From positions 38,887-102,886 of the forward strand of contig JYJJ01000009.1 in the NCBI GenBank assembly GCA_003263775.1: 64,000 nt of DNA, written 5' to 3'. The position numbers were made by a program, and so were the translations under genes. The notes beneath the pieces were generated by a model that saw only the letters and a list, made by a program, of their open reading frames with translations, was not told the DNA's origin and did not search any database. This document shows positions 17,490 through 26,425 of the stretch, piece after piece (the stretch's first letter is position 1; each line of letters opens with the position of its first letter). This DNA comes from Vibrio maritimus. GTDB lineage: Bacteria; Pseudomonadota; Gammaproteobacteria; Enterobacterales; Vibrionaceae.

Positions 17490-18596
17490 ATGACAGTATC
17501 CAACCCTTATCTAAATATCAAAAATGTGGTGAAACAGTTTGGTCAGTTCACGGCATTAAAACAAATTTCACTTGCCATCAATAAAGGCGAGTTTGTCTGT
17601 TTCCTTGGCCCATCGGGCTGCGGAAAAACCACTTTGTTGCGTGCTATCGCCGGATTGGATCTTCCAACCTCCGGTGAAATTCATCAAGCGGATCAAGAGA
17701 CTACTTTTCTGCCACCGGAAAAGCGCGACTTCGGTATTGTGTTTCAATCTTACGCGCTATTTCCAAATCTAACGGTGCAGGAAAACATCGCGGTTGGCCT
17801 TAAAAATCAGGGCATGACCAACAAAGAAGCACTAGAAAAAGTCGAACACTGGCTAGAGATGATTGGCCTACCAACGTCTGGCAACAAGTACCCAAATCAA
17901 CTCTCAGGCGGGCAGCAGCAGCGTGTGGCGTTAGCACGTGCATTGGCGCTATCCCCAGGTCTGTTACTACTAGATGAACCTCTGTCTGCATTAGATGCGA
18001 AAGTGCGTACTCACCTTCGTGAAGAAATTTGTCAGATGCAGCGCAGGCTCGGCATCACCACAATCATGGTGACTCACGATCAAGAAGAAGCGTTATCAAT
18101 GGCCGATCGCATCGTGGTCATGAACCACGGCGTCATTGAACAAGTAGGCACGCCGCAAGAGGTGTATGAAAAGCCCGCGACTCGCTTCGTGGCGGATTTT
18201 GTTGGCAGCATGAACTTCATAGAAGCCTCGGTTGCCTCGACCACCAGTTTACGTATCGCGGAAAGCATGTTGCATCTGCCAACATTGGACAATATGACAC
18301 TTAAGCAAGGCGATATTTTTGACCTCGCCGTGCGACCAGAAGGGCTGCGCTTTGTCGAGCGAGCATCCAATGCCATTCCGGTAAAAGTATTGGCGAAAGA
18401 GTTTCAAGGAGCTTTTTATCGCGTCGAAGTTCAGATGCAGCATGCCCCGACCTCAGCGCCTATCTACATCGATGTGCCTATCAAGCGAGTGAACGAACTC
18501 GATTTGCGCCGCAACGACATTCGTTATATCGAATTTGCAGAAGACGGTTTGCTTGGTTACGCCAGCAACAAACTCTCACTAGGCGCTGCAGCGTAG
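17490..18596 (+). CDS. phnT: AEP ABC transporter ATP-binding protein PhnT
   Basis: 368-residue ABC ATPase. Walker A GPSGCGKTT, Q-loop FQSYALFP, signature LSGGQQQRVALARAL, Walker B LLLLDEPLSALD and H-loop VTHDQEEAL. A C-terminal TOBE-type regulatory domain (~residues 245-368) is typical of the spermidine/iron/AEP subfamily. I start at ATG 17490 with GGAGAG upstream; an upstream in-frame ATG overlaps the operator. It lies 9 nt before phnU. It energises AEP uptake through PhnU. Confidence 0.95.
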   Translation: MTVSNPYLNIKNVVKQFGQFTALKQISLAINKGEFVCFLGPSGCGKTTLLRAIAGLDLPTSGEIHQADQETTFLPPEKRDFGIVFQSYALFPNLTVQENIAVGLKNQGMTNKEALEKVEHWLEMIGLPTSGNKYPNQLSGGQQQRVALARALALSPGLLLLDEPLSALDAKVRTHLREEICQMQRRLGITTIMVTHDQEEALSMADRIVVMNHGVIEQVGTPQEVYEKPATRFVADFVGSMNFIEASVASTTSLRIAESMLHLPTLDNMTLKQGDIFDLAVRPEGLRFVERASNAIPVKVLAKEFQGAFYRVEVQMQHAPTSAPIYIDVPIKRVNELDLRRNDIRYIEFAEDGLLGYASNKLSLGAAA

Positions 18597-18605
18597 AGGC
18601 CGATA

Positions 18606-20344
18606 ATGCAGATAACTTCAACATTAAATGCGAGTCAGACTATGAGACAGCGAGCGGCAACATTCACTGCACAACATGTGACGGCGAAACTGAGCAAAGA
18701 CAACATGGTGCTTTTCTCTCTGTTAACAGTGCTGTTTGTGGGAATGGCGCTGTTCATTCTTATGCCGCTTTGGGCGATGGTGAAAAAGAGTGTGCAAAAC
18801 AGCGATGGCGAGTTTGTTGGACTCGCTAACTTTGCCAACTACTTTGCCACCGACAGCCTTTGGTTCTCACTCAGCAACACTATGACTTTAGGTCTTATTG
18901 TGACGGTGGTAGTGGGTGTGTTGGCATTTGGCTATGCGTTTGCTTTGACTCGGTCTTGTATGCCATTTAAAGGACTATTTCATTTGATGGGTACGGCGCC
19001 AATCCTCGCACCTTCTTTGCTACCTGCTATCAGCTTGATCTTTTTGTTTGGTAATCAGGGCATCGCGAAGGAGTTGCTTCAAGGACATTCTGTGTATGGT
19101 TTGATTGGTGTTTCCCTTGGCTTGATCTTCTGGACGTTTCCCCATGCGTTGATGATCTTAACCACCTCACTGCGTACCTCTGACGCGCGTTTGTATGAAG
19201 CGGCGAGGGCACTAAAAACCTCACCAATTAAAACCTTCTTCATGGTCACGTTACCTGCTGCGAAATACGGTGTGATTAGTACGCTCATCGTAGTGTTTAC
19301 TCTGGTGGTGTGCGATTTTGGTGTACCGAAAGTGATAGGCGGCAGTTACAGTGTCTTGGCGACAGATATCTTTAAGCAGGTCGTCGGGCAGCAAAACTTT
19401 TCCATGGGAGCGGTAACCAGTATTTTGCTGTTGTTGCCTGCGGTGCTTGCGTTTGCAGTCGACCGCTGGGTTCAGAAAAAGCAAAAGAGCATGCTCGACA
19501 CGCGCTCGGTGCCTTATCAGCCGTCACCGAACAAGCTCCGTGATTCGCTATGTTTTGTATACTGTTTGCTGGTGTCTCTTGCTGTGCTGGCAGTATTGGG
19601 CATGGCGGTGTATGGCTCGTTAGTGACTTTCTGGCCGTGGAACAAAGCCTAACACTAAACAACTATAACTTTGCTGAGATGAGCACCTATGGTTGGAGCC
19701 CTTATTTTAACTCGCTGAAGCTGGCGACTTGGACTGCGATCATCGGTTCAGTGGTGATTTTTGTCGGCGCTTACTGCATTGAAAAAGGTCGCGCGTTCGC
19801 GCCAATTCGCCAAGCGATGCAGATGATGAGTGTGATTCCGATGGCCGTGCCGGGATTGGTATTGGGCTTGGGTTACATTTTCTACTTCAATGATGCCAAC
19901 AACCCGTTGGGCGTGCTTTATGGCACCATGGCGTTCTTGGTGATTAATACCGTAGTGCATTACTACACTGTGGGACATATGACGGCGCTAACCGCTCTTA
20001 AGCAGCTACCGACTGAGATTGAGGCTACCGCCGCATCGGTCAAACTGCCTCAGTATAAACTGTTTTTCAAAGTGTCATTGCCGTGTTGTTTGCCTGCGGT
20101 GTTGGACATTGCCATATATCTATTTATCAACGCTTTAACAACGACGTCGGCAGTAGTATTCTTGTATTCAACTAATACGATTCCAGCGTCAGTAGCAGTA
20201 CTGAACATGGATGATGCTGGCCAAACGGGCAGTGCAGCAGCGATGGCGGTGATGATTATGCTTTCCGCGGCTATTGCGAAACTGCTGCACATGCTGGTTG
20301 GAAAGTTGTTTGAAGCAAAGACTCAAGCTTGGCGTAAACGCTAA
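18606..20344 (+). CDS. phnU: AEP ABC transporter permease PhnU, fused double-permease form (frame break near 19645)
   Basis: Inner-membrane channel of the AEP importer. After repair it is about 579 residues with two consecutive binding-protein-dependent permease domains. The first (~residues 90-290) has YEAARALKTSPIKTFFMVTLPAA; the second (~370-560) has EIEATAASVKLPQYKLFFKVSLP. Both are EAA loops that dock PhnT. The break lies in the short linker WPWNK-SLTLNNYNF; reading AAA as AAAA at 19644-19646 restores it. Fused permeases are usual for the PhnU2-type system, while Salmonella has separate PhnU and PhnV. No separate phnV is needed. Confidence 0.88.
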
Positions 20345-20393
20345 TATTGACATGTAGGATCGTGAGTAATGACGATTGATATAAGGATGCCAA

Positions 20394-21101
20394 GTGCAAT
20401 ACGTAAAAATTAAAGACGCTATCGTTGAGCAAGTTGAGTCAGGAATGCTGTCTCCAAGACAAAAGCTACCTGCAGAGCGAAAGCTAGCAGAGTCATTTGA
20501 CACCACCCGTGTCACTTTGCGAGAGGCACTTTCATTGCTTGAAGCAGAAGGGCGCATTTATCGCGAGGATCGTCGTGGCTGGTTTATCTCGCCAGAGCCA
20601 CTGCGTTACGACCCAACGCAAACACTTAACTTTACCAATATGGCGATTGCTCAAAATAGGCAGCCGCGTACCGAGCTTCTGTCGGCAAAAGGGATCCTAA
20701 CGACCAAACAAGCGGCGCAACTGCTTGAGCTGCCGCCGTTCTCTGATATCTACCGAGTAGATAGAGTGCGTTATTTAGAAGAGCGTCCAGTCGTTTTTGT
20801 CACTAACTTCATTAGGCCAGAAAAGTTTCCAGATTTACTCAACCTCGATCTAGCTGGCGCGTCACTGACCGATATCTATCGTGAAAAATATGGCGTGGTT
20901 TATGCCAAGGTGAAGTATCGCGTGACGACGACTTCACTGTTAGGCGAAGTGGCTCAGGCATTAAGAGCAACATCGGGCACTCCAGCCATGATGGTGGAGC
21001 GCATCAATTACAATCAACACGGTGAGTTGATTGATTGTGATATCGAGTATTGGCGCCATGATGCCATCAGCATAGAGTCTATCGCTCAGCTTGAACGTTA
21101 G
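20394..21101 (+). CDS. phnR: GntR-family regulator of phosphonate utilisation PhnR
   Basis: 235 residues. N-terminal GntR winged helix (LPAERKLAESFDTTRVTLREALSLLEAEGRI, ~residues 25-55), then a UTRA ligand domain with FVTNFIRPEKFP and LIDCDIEYWRHD. The start is GTG 20394 with AAGGAT upstream. It lies 49 bp after phnU and probably shares its transcript. The natural ligand is expected to be AEP or a breakdown product (family knowledge). The three shared operator motifs before phnW, phnS and phnT are its likely targets. Confidence 0.93.
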   Translation: MQYVKIKDAIVEQVESGMLSPRQKLPAERKLAESFDTTRVTLREALSLLEAEGRIYREDRRGWFISPEPLRYDPTQTLNFTNMAIAQNRQPRTELLSAKGILTTKQAAQLLELPPFSDIYRVDRVRYLEERPVVFVTNFIRPEKFPDLLNLDLAGASLTDIYREKYGVVYAKVKYRVTTTSLLGEVAQALRATSGTPAMMVERINYNQHGELIDCDIEYWRHDAISIESIAQLER

Positions 21102-21141
21102 TTCTTCTCTCTAGTTTCTACTAGTACTACGCCTCTACACC

Positions 21142-21173
21142 AAGCAGCATTGTATTAATGCTGCTTTGTTTTT
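21142..21173 (+). terminator. Intrinsic terminator after phnR
   Basis: AAGCAGCAT / ATGCTGCTT stem with a 7-nt loop followed by TGTTTTT. It ends only about 5 bp before the start codon of the next gene, leaving almost no leader for it. Confidence 0.85.
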
Positions 21174-21177
21174 CTAC

Positions 21178-22091
21178 ATGGATTTTGTTTTGACTCTTTA
21201 CGCTGCACTTCTCGTCATTTTCTCTGCACTCCTTCACGCGGGTTGGAATATTCTTGGTAAATCAAACAGCGGCTCTGGCTACTCCTTTACTTTAGGCGCT
21301 GCGCTTTCTCAATGCTTATTGCTTGCCCCGTTTATGGTTTGGTGTTTTGCCCAAATCGGGATCAGCAACGTTTCCGCTCACTTTTGGGGACTGCTTGGTT
21401 TGAGTGCTGTTGGCAGGTGATTTATTTGGTGGGGCTTCTCAACGCTTACAAGCAGGGCGACGTTGGTGTTATCTATCCCATTGCGCGTGCTCTGCCTGTA
21501 TTAATGGTTGGCGTTGGTGCTTGGTTCATTGGTCAATCGCTTGGGGTCAGTGCTTGGATAGGGTTTGCGATTCTCACTCTGGGTTGTTTACTTGTGCCTA
21601 TTAAAACCTTTAGACAACTGACGGTAAGTGCTTATGCCAACCTAGGTGTGTTGTGGGCATTTGTGGCGGCTGTTGGTACCACCATCTACTCAATTGTCGA
21701 CAAAGAGGGGATTAATTGGTTGATGACCGAGACCTCTGCTTTGACTCCTCACCACATAGCTATCCTCTACCTAGGATTACAAACGGCTGGTATCGCATTG
21801 TTACTCTTGATATGGCTACTTATCACTCGGCAGTTTGACCAGTTATCGTTAACTTGGAAATACAAACGTCAGTCATCTATCGCTGGTGTCATGATGGGGC
21901 TGACTTACGGCATTGTTTTGTTTGCGATGACGATGGTTGAGAATGTCAGCTATGTGGTCGCGCTTCGCCAAGTCAGTATCATCTTTGGCGTGTTTATGGG
22001 AATGTGGTTTCTCAAAGAGCCGTGGCTTAATACGCGTATTTTTGGGGTGGTTTTAGTGAGTACTGGTCTGGTTATCGCGCTCGCGATCTAA
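21178..22091 (+). CDS. EamA/DMT-family transporter (frame break near 21414)
   Basis: About 305 residues in ten predicted membrane helices, two EamA repeats. The N-terminus MDFVLTLYAALLVIFSALLHAGWNILGKS is typical of the family. The break near 21414 is healed by one base (LGLSAVGQVIYLVGLLNAYKQGDVG). The C-terminal repeat has RQVSIIFGVFMGMWFLKEP. The start at ATG 21178 has no clear Shine-Dalgarno and directly follows the phnR terminator, so the start is uncertain. Linkage to the phn locus may mean export or import of a related compound, but members move many metabolites and the substrate is unknown. Confidence 0.82.
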
Positions 22092-22192
22092 TAATACGGC
22101 GAGAATGACATTGATCCAATCCATGTAACCGGGGCAAGAACTAGTGTACACTCTGGCAGTAACTCTATGATTAAAATGGAATTGAGTAATAC

Positions 22193-22483
22193 ATGCGATT
22201 GGAACACGTTATTGAGATCATTGAACACACCGACTCAGACCTATTTGCAGACGCGATTGAGCAGTTTAATACACAGGGCATTGTAACCGATGGCCAGCTG
22301 CCGTTTTTGGATGTTGTGTATCAATCGGCGCCTGATGCAGTATGTCAAAGGCTAGCATCGGCGGGCTTTAAAGGGCGACCTCAAGTAACTAGTGGCATCT
22401 TGTTCAACGGTTTTGTCATTTTTAATGCGGAGATGTTCGATAAAGAACGCGCGTTGCACTTGGCCGCTGAAGAAATCAAATAG
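22193..22483 (+). CDS. Small conserved hypothetical protein, 96 residues
   Basis: Soluble, acidic, mixed alpha/beta protein without signal peptide or membrane segment. It has good coding character and a terminator directly downstream. I recognise no family; motifs to note are DGQLPFLDVVYQS and a glycine-rich turn GFKGRPQVTSGILFNGFVIFN. It stands alone between the EamA gene and the convergent PTS operon, so context says little. Confidence 0.65.
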   Translation: MRLEHVIEIIEHTDSDLFADAIEQFNTQGIVTDGQLPFLDVVYQSAPDAVCQRLASAGFKGRPQVTSGILFNGFVIFNAEMFDKERALHLAAEEIK

Positions 22484-22502
22484 ACAATTCGACTTCATAA
22501 AA

Positions 22503-22532
22503 AAAGCCCTTGTATCTGCATACCAGGGCTTT
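22503..22532. terminator. Bidirectional terminator between small gene and PTS operon
   Basis: AAAGCCCT / AGGGCTTT arms with a ~14-nt loop. A7 precedes it and T-rich sequence follows, so both convergent transcripts can end here. Confidence 0.8.
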
Positions 22533-22557
22533 CTATTTCAAGCGTATCTTATTGAGG

Positions 22558-23007
22558 TTAGTACTTTTTCAGAATCTCAATAATCTCAGCTTCGTTTTGT
22601 GCAGCGATGATAGCGTCAACGTCATCTTCGTTTTGGAACAGCTCAGCCAGCGCCATAATGGTTTGGATGTGACTGTCTGAATCCATCGCCGCTAGTGTGA
22701 TTGAGAAGTAAACGTCACCGTTATCTTCTGACTCTAAGTCCACACCGTTCTTGAACACAGTCACTTGAAGCGCCGCTTCGTTCACGCCGTCTTCTGGGCG
22801 AGCGTGAGGCATTGCAATCTTTGGAGCCAGTACATAGTAAGCACCGATTTCTTTGTGCTTCTCTTTGATAGCTTCAAGGTAGCTTGCTTCAACCTTGCCT
22901 TGCTCTACAAGTTTTGAACAAGTGATGTCCAGTGCTGCGTCAACCGATAGATTTTCTTCGTTGCAGATAACGATGCCGTTATCGCCAATTAGATTAAAGA
23001 TACTCAT
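22558..23007 (-). CDS. PTS EIIA component, ascorbate/mannitol-fructose type
   Basis: 149 residues. The phosphorylated His is in PKIAMPHARPEDGV (~residue 66), the PTS_EIIA_2 signature. The ATG at 23007 overlaps the EIIC stop as ATGA, so translation is coupled; an upstream in-frame start at 23019 is less likely. It passes phosphate from HPr to the EIIB encoded upstream. Together with the EIIC and EIIB it makes a complete sugar-specific PTS. The sugar acid or sugar is unknown. Confidence 0.92.
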   Translation of the reverse strand: MSIFNLIGDNGIVICNEENLSVDAALDITCSKLVEQGKVEASYLEAIKEKHKEIGAYYVLAPKIAMPHARPEDGVNEAALQVTVFKNGVDLESEDNGDVYFSITLAAMDSDSHIQTIMALAELFQNEDDVDAIIAAQNEAEIIEILKKY

Positions 23008-24260
23008 TGAACCAACCAACCTAGAATTAGACCAACAACACCGAAGTCAAAGTCAGCAAACGTTGTTGCTTCTAGACCAAGACCACCTAGAACCGGTAGC
23101 AGTAGCATTGGTAGGAACGAGATACATAGACCTTGTGTGAATGCACCAAGAACCGCACCGCGTAGACCACCCATCGCGTTACCATAAACACCTGCAGCGC
23201 CACCTACGAAGAAGTGAGGTACAACACCGGCTACAATAATCGTCCAGTCAAATGCGCCTTGGATACCCATAGCCACAAGACCCGCAGAGAATGACGATAG
23301 GAAACCAATCAATACAGCGTTAGGCGCAACTGGGAATACCATTGGACAGTCAAGTGCTGGTTTTGCGCCCGGTACTAGCTTGTCAGAAATGCCTTTAAAT
23401 GCTGGAACGATTTCCGCAATCAACATTTTCACACCCTGAAGAACAATGTACACACCGCCGGCAAACGTTAGTGATTGCATAAAGGTGAACACAACCCAGT
23501 TTTGACCGCCAGACACGCTTTCTACAAATTCGCCACCTGCAAAGATAGAAGCAAACATGAAGAAGATAGCCATAGTCGTTGCAACCGCAACAGGCGTATC
23601 ACGCAAGAACATTAGGCTCTTTGGTACGTTGATATCTTCTGTTGATTTAGATGCATCACCGAACTTGCTGCCAACGAAACCCGCAATAAGGTATGAGAAC
23701 GTTGAGAAGTGACCCATAGCTAGTTGGTCAGTGCCCATTACTTTTACAGTATATTTCTGTGCTAGAGCAGGCATGATAACCATCAGCGAACCAACGATAA
23801 TAGAGCCCATAGCCACTAGCATCGCACCTTGAATTTCCGCTGTAGACAGGATTACCGCAACCAGCATAGACATAAACATGGTGTGGTGACCTGTAAGGAA
23901 AATATACTTTAGCGGAGTAAAGCGCGCTAAAAGAATATTCACAAGGAATGCGAAGAACATAATTAGTGCCATTTCATAACCGAACGCTTCTTGTGCTAGA
24001 GCAACAATTGCTTCGTTATTTGGAATAACACCACTTACGCCAAAAGCTTCTGTAAATACAGTAGAGAAATTATTTAGTGCGCCAACAAGTGCGCCAGCAC
24101 CGAAACCTAAAATTAGGAAACCCATTACGGTTTTAATAGTGCCTTTAAGAATGGTCGATACATCAGCTTTCTGGGCAATTAAGCCCACGAAAGCTATTAG
24201 ACCTACCATGATTGCAGGCTCTTTTAATAAGCCCAGCATAAACTCGAAGAAATTTTGCAT
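23004..24260 (-). CDS. PTS EIIC permease, ascorbate (UlaA/SgaT) family
   Basis: 418 residues, about eleven membrane segments. Motifs of the UlaA family: ILGFGAGALVGALNNF, ARFTPLKYIFLTGHHTMFMS (~residues 112-131) and GFLSSFSAGLVAMG. It transports and phosphorylates its substrate with EIIB and EIIA. It lies 12 nt after the EIIB gene. None of the ascorbate catabolic genes (ulaG, ulaD, ulaE, ulaF) are adjacent, so L-ascorbate is only one option; several UlaA relatives carry other sugars. Confidence 0.92.
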   Translation of the reverse strand: MQNFFEFMLGLLKEPAIMVGLIAFVGLIAQKADVSTILKGTIKTVMGFLILGFGAGALVGALNNFSTVFTEAFGVSGVIPNNEAIVALAQEAFGYEMALIMFFAFLVNILLARFTPLKYIFLTGHHTMFMSMLVAVILSTAEIQGAMLVAMGSIIVGSLMVIMPALAQKYTVKVMGTDQLAMGHFSTFSYLIAGFVGSKFGDASKSTEDINVPKSLMFLRDTPVAVATTMAIFFMFASIFAGGEFVESVSGGQNWVVFTFMQSLTFAGGVYIVLQGVKMLIAEIVPAFKGISDKLVPGAKPALDCPMVFPVAPNAVLIGFLSSFSAGLVAMGIQGAFDWTIIVAGVVPHFFVGGAAGVYGNAMGGLRGAVLGAFTQGLCISFLPMLLLPVLGGLGLEATTFADFDFGVVGLILGWLVQ

Positions 24261-24272
24261 TACAACGATTCC

Positions 24273-24542
24273 TTACATGAACTTTTTCAATTGTTCTTCG
24301 ATAGAAGCTTTATCAAAAATATTCGCAAGGCTTACAATGTTTTCTTTACCAGCGTCAGCTAGTTGGTTAGCAACGTCTGTTGCAGCTACCCAAATATCAG
24401 CAGTGCTTGACGCTGCAGATGATAGATCTTCATGATCAACTTCGGCATCCAGACCAATTTTACCTGCTACTTCTTTAACTGCCATTTCCATCATCAGTGA
24501 AGTACCAAGACCATTTCCGCATACAACCATAATCTTTTTCAT
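24273..24542 (-). CDS. PTS EIIB component, lactose/cellobiose-ascorbate type
   Basis: 89-residue cytosolic phosphocarrier. The phosphocysteine is Cys8 in VVCGNGLGTSLM, the SgaB/UlaB P-loop. First gene of the EIIB-EIIC-EIIA operon. The leader upstream contains inverted and direct repeats that are annotated separately. Confidence 0.93.
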   Translation of the reverse strand: MKKIMVVCGNGLGTSLMMEMAVKEVAGKIGLDAEVDHEDLSSAASSTADIWVAATDVANQLADAGKENIVSLANIFDKASIEEQLKKFM

Positions 24543-24611
24543 ATCATCATTCTCTTGTGAGTTTATAGGGGAGGAAGGCTTTTCCTCGCTATTGGATGGT
24601 ACAAATCATAT

Positions 24612-24718
24612 CCAAATTGACCAAAACAACAATAGATCTGCGTCACAAAACCAAATTGACCTTGTGACGCGGGTCGCATTAATTTGAGTTAAAGTCTCGA
24701 TTATGATGTCTTTAACTC
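24612..24718 (-). promoter_or_regulatory. Repeat-rich control region of the PTS operon
   Basis: Three structures upstream of the EIIB start: direct repeats CCAAATTGACC at 24612-24622 and 24651-24661 (39-bp period); an inverted repeat GCGTCACAA (24640-24648) / TTGTGACGC (24662-24670) that encloses the second copy; and GAGTTAAAG (24686-24694) / CTTTAACTC (24710-24718). Widely spaced direct repeats are typical of DeoR-type regulators such as UlaR. No such regulator is encoded next to the operon. Confidence 0.55.
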
Positions 24719-24833
24719 TTAAGTGTTATGGTTCACTGAGAAGTATAGGAAAGGGCGGGGTTATTTGTAATGTGAATGGGTGGATTTTTATTGAATGGTG
24801 ATGTTATGAATATAATGGCATTGCGGTAAGTAA

Positions 24834-25319
24834 TTATTTACCATAGTCGGTAAGCATTTTCTTAAGCATTTTATTTACATCTTTGGTTTTCTTATTTCTC
24901 TTGGTGAGTGCACTCAAAGAAGTTGGAAGCTGTGGCTGTTCTTTTTCTAAATCAACTTCATTATTACTCTCGCGTAGTTTTTGTACCGCTGGACGAAGCA
25001 TGCGAATTTCATCACCTTCTTCTGTCTCTAAAAGAATAACATTCTCAGACTCAACCTGAGTGATAGTTAGTAATCCATGTTTTGGCGATAATACTGTTTC
25101 TCCAACCATTGACGATTGAATGGGAGCTGCTCGATCAGTAATTTGACCTGCGCGCAGTTTAGAAGCAGTGATAGAGCGGATATTACCCGTGTTCTCGAAT
25201 GCAACAATCACGGTATGTGTGTTGTAATAGTCAATTACTGTTACAAATCCATGTGACTTTGTCTCAAATCTAGCACCCTTTTGCATATCTATAGGTGCTT
25301 CCATTTTCTTGAACTGCAT
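24834..25319 (-). CDS. Hypothetical protein with HNH-accessory SH3-like repeats
   Basis: 161 residues. The N-terminal part (MQKGARFETKSHGFVTVIDY, then HTVIVAFENTGN and a LRAGQITD ending) resembles the small beta-barrel repeat found next to HNH endonuclease and phage DNA-binding domains. A second, weaker copy may follow (GETVLSPKHGLLTITQVES). The C-terminal tail is charged and basic (TKRNKKTKDVNKMLKKML). No nuclease domain is present. Inference: a nucleic-acid-binding accessory protein, possibly a phage remnant. It has its own promoter region; no functional partner is adjacent. Confidence 0.65.
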   Translation of the reverse strand: MQFKKMEAPIDMQKGARFETKSHGFVTVIDYYNTHTVIVAFENTGNIRSITASKLRAGQITDRAAPIQSSMVGETVLSPKHGLLTITQVESENVILLETEEGDEIRMLRPAVQKLRESNNEVDLEKEQPQLPTSLSALTKRNKKTKDVNKMLKKMLTDYGK

Positions 25320-25396
25320 GTTAAACCCAGTGCTCGTTTATCTTTAAATATTAATGAAATTATACACCTTTAAATATACTTATAGAAGAAGTGGAA

Positions 25397-26308
25397 TTAG
25401 GTTAGTTGACTATTCTGTCTGTTTCGAAATGCGGAAGGCGAAAGTTGAGTTACTTTCTTAAAGGCACGGTTGAAGTTGCTAACATCCTGATATCCCAACT
25501 CAAACGCGACTTTCTCTACCGTCATTTCTGATAGACAAAGTAGATTTCGTGCTCGCTCTATTTTAAGTTGTAAGATGTAGTGTTTTGGTGATGTTCCTAG
25601 TGTGGAGATGAACTTTCTATAGAGCGAACGCTCGCTAACGCGACAGTGTTGAGCCACGGATTTAACTGAAGCGTTTGTATTTGCCTCACAATACTGCTGC
25701 GCCTTGAGAACAAGGGCATCTTTATGGTTTGTGTTGGGTATGAATCTCTCATAGAAGCTTTGTAGCCTCCCTGTCATGTCTAGTAGCGCGAAGTCAGCGA
25801 CCTGCTTCGCAAGCTCTAACCCTTCAAACCTTGCGATAAGGTGCAACACCATATCTTGATAGGCGAATAGGCCAGCAGCTGTCGTGATAGAGCCATCTAT
25901 CACTAGTATATCGCGTCGCTCCACTTGACGGATCTCTGGATAATTTCTCTTTAAGCGTTCGCATAAGTTCCAGTGTGTCGTTGCAGCTTTACCATTCAAC
26001 AAACCAGCTTCCGCAAGCCAAAACACACCAGCACACGACGCGGCAATCTCGACAGCCTGCTGAGTCATCTTTTTTAGGTAGTCGATAGTGACCCAGCATT
26101 TGAAGTCGGGAAGTGGATGAGCGCTTGATGGGGGCACGACCAAAACTTCCGGCAATGTAGGAGGTAATTCTTTGTAAGTCGAGTGCTCATGGTTAATCTC
26201 GAAAAGGTCATTCGATGCGAGTCGATTGGCTATACGAAATAGATCCTCCATTCCGTAGGCCGCTGATTTCATCACTCCCTCATAGTGAAGGATGGATATG
26301 TGCCACAT
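25397..26308 (-). CDS. AraC-family regulator with DJ-1/PfpI (GATase1-like) sensor domain
   Basis: 303 residues. The N-terminal ~180 residues form a DJ-1/PfpI-like domain: LPEVLVVPPSSAHPLPDF, and AASCAGVFWLAEAGLLNGKAATTHW with the nucleophile-elbow Cys. The C-terminal ~100 residues are two AraC helix-turn-helix motifs (VAQHCRVSERSLYRKF and VAFELGYQDVSNFNRAFKK). This is the GlxA/CdhR-type architecture, often linked to nitrogen or amino-acid-derivative use. It is divergent from the isochorismatase-like hydrolase, which is its likely target. Confidence 0.92.
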   Translation of the reverse strand: MWHISILHYEGVMKSAAYGMEDLFRIANRLASNDLFEINHEHSTYKELPPTLPEVLVVPPSSAHPLPDFKCWVTIDYLKKMTQQAVEIAASCAGVFWLAEAGLLNGKAATTHWNLCERLKRNYPEIRQVERRDILVIDGSITTAAGLFAYQDMVLHLIARFEGLELAKQVADFALLDMTGRLQSFYERFIPNTNHKDALVLKAQQYCEANTNASVKSVAQHCRVSERSLYRKFISTLGTSPKHYILQLKIERARNLLCLSEMTVEKVAFELGYQDVSNFNRAFKKVTQLSPSAFRNRQNSQLT

Positions 26309-26425
26309 GTTAATTGATTCTCTTTTTGTCGGAAAATGACTTAAATAAGTCGGTTTTGGCCATTATTGCACGAGTGCGAATGCATTAACCTCGTTACCAC
26401 TTATTAATTGGAGAGGAAGCACATT

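Noticed and set aside
24640..24670. CRP site upstream of the PTS operon
   Set aside because: The arms read GTCACAA...TTGTGAC, the opposite orientation to TGTGA-N6-TCACA, so it does not match a CRP site.
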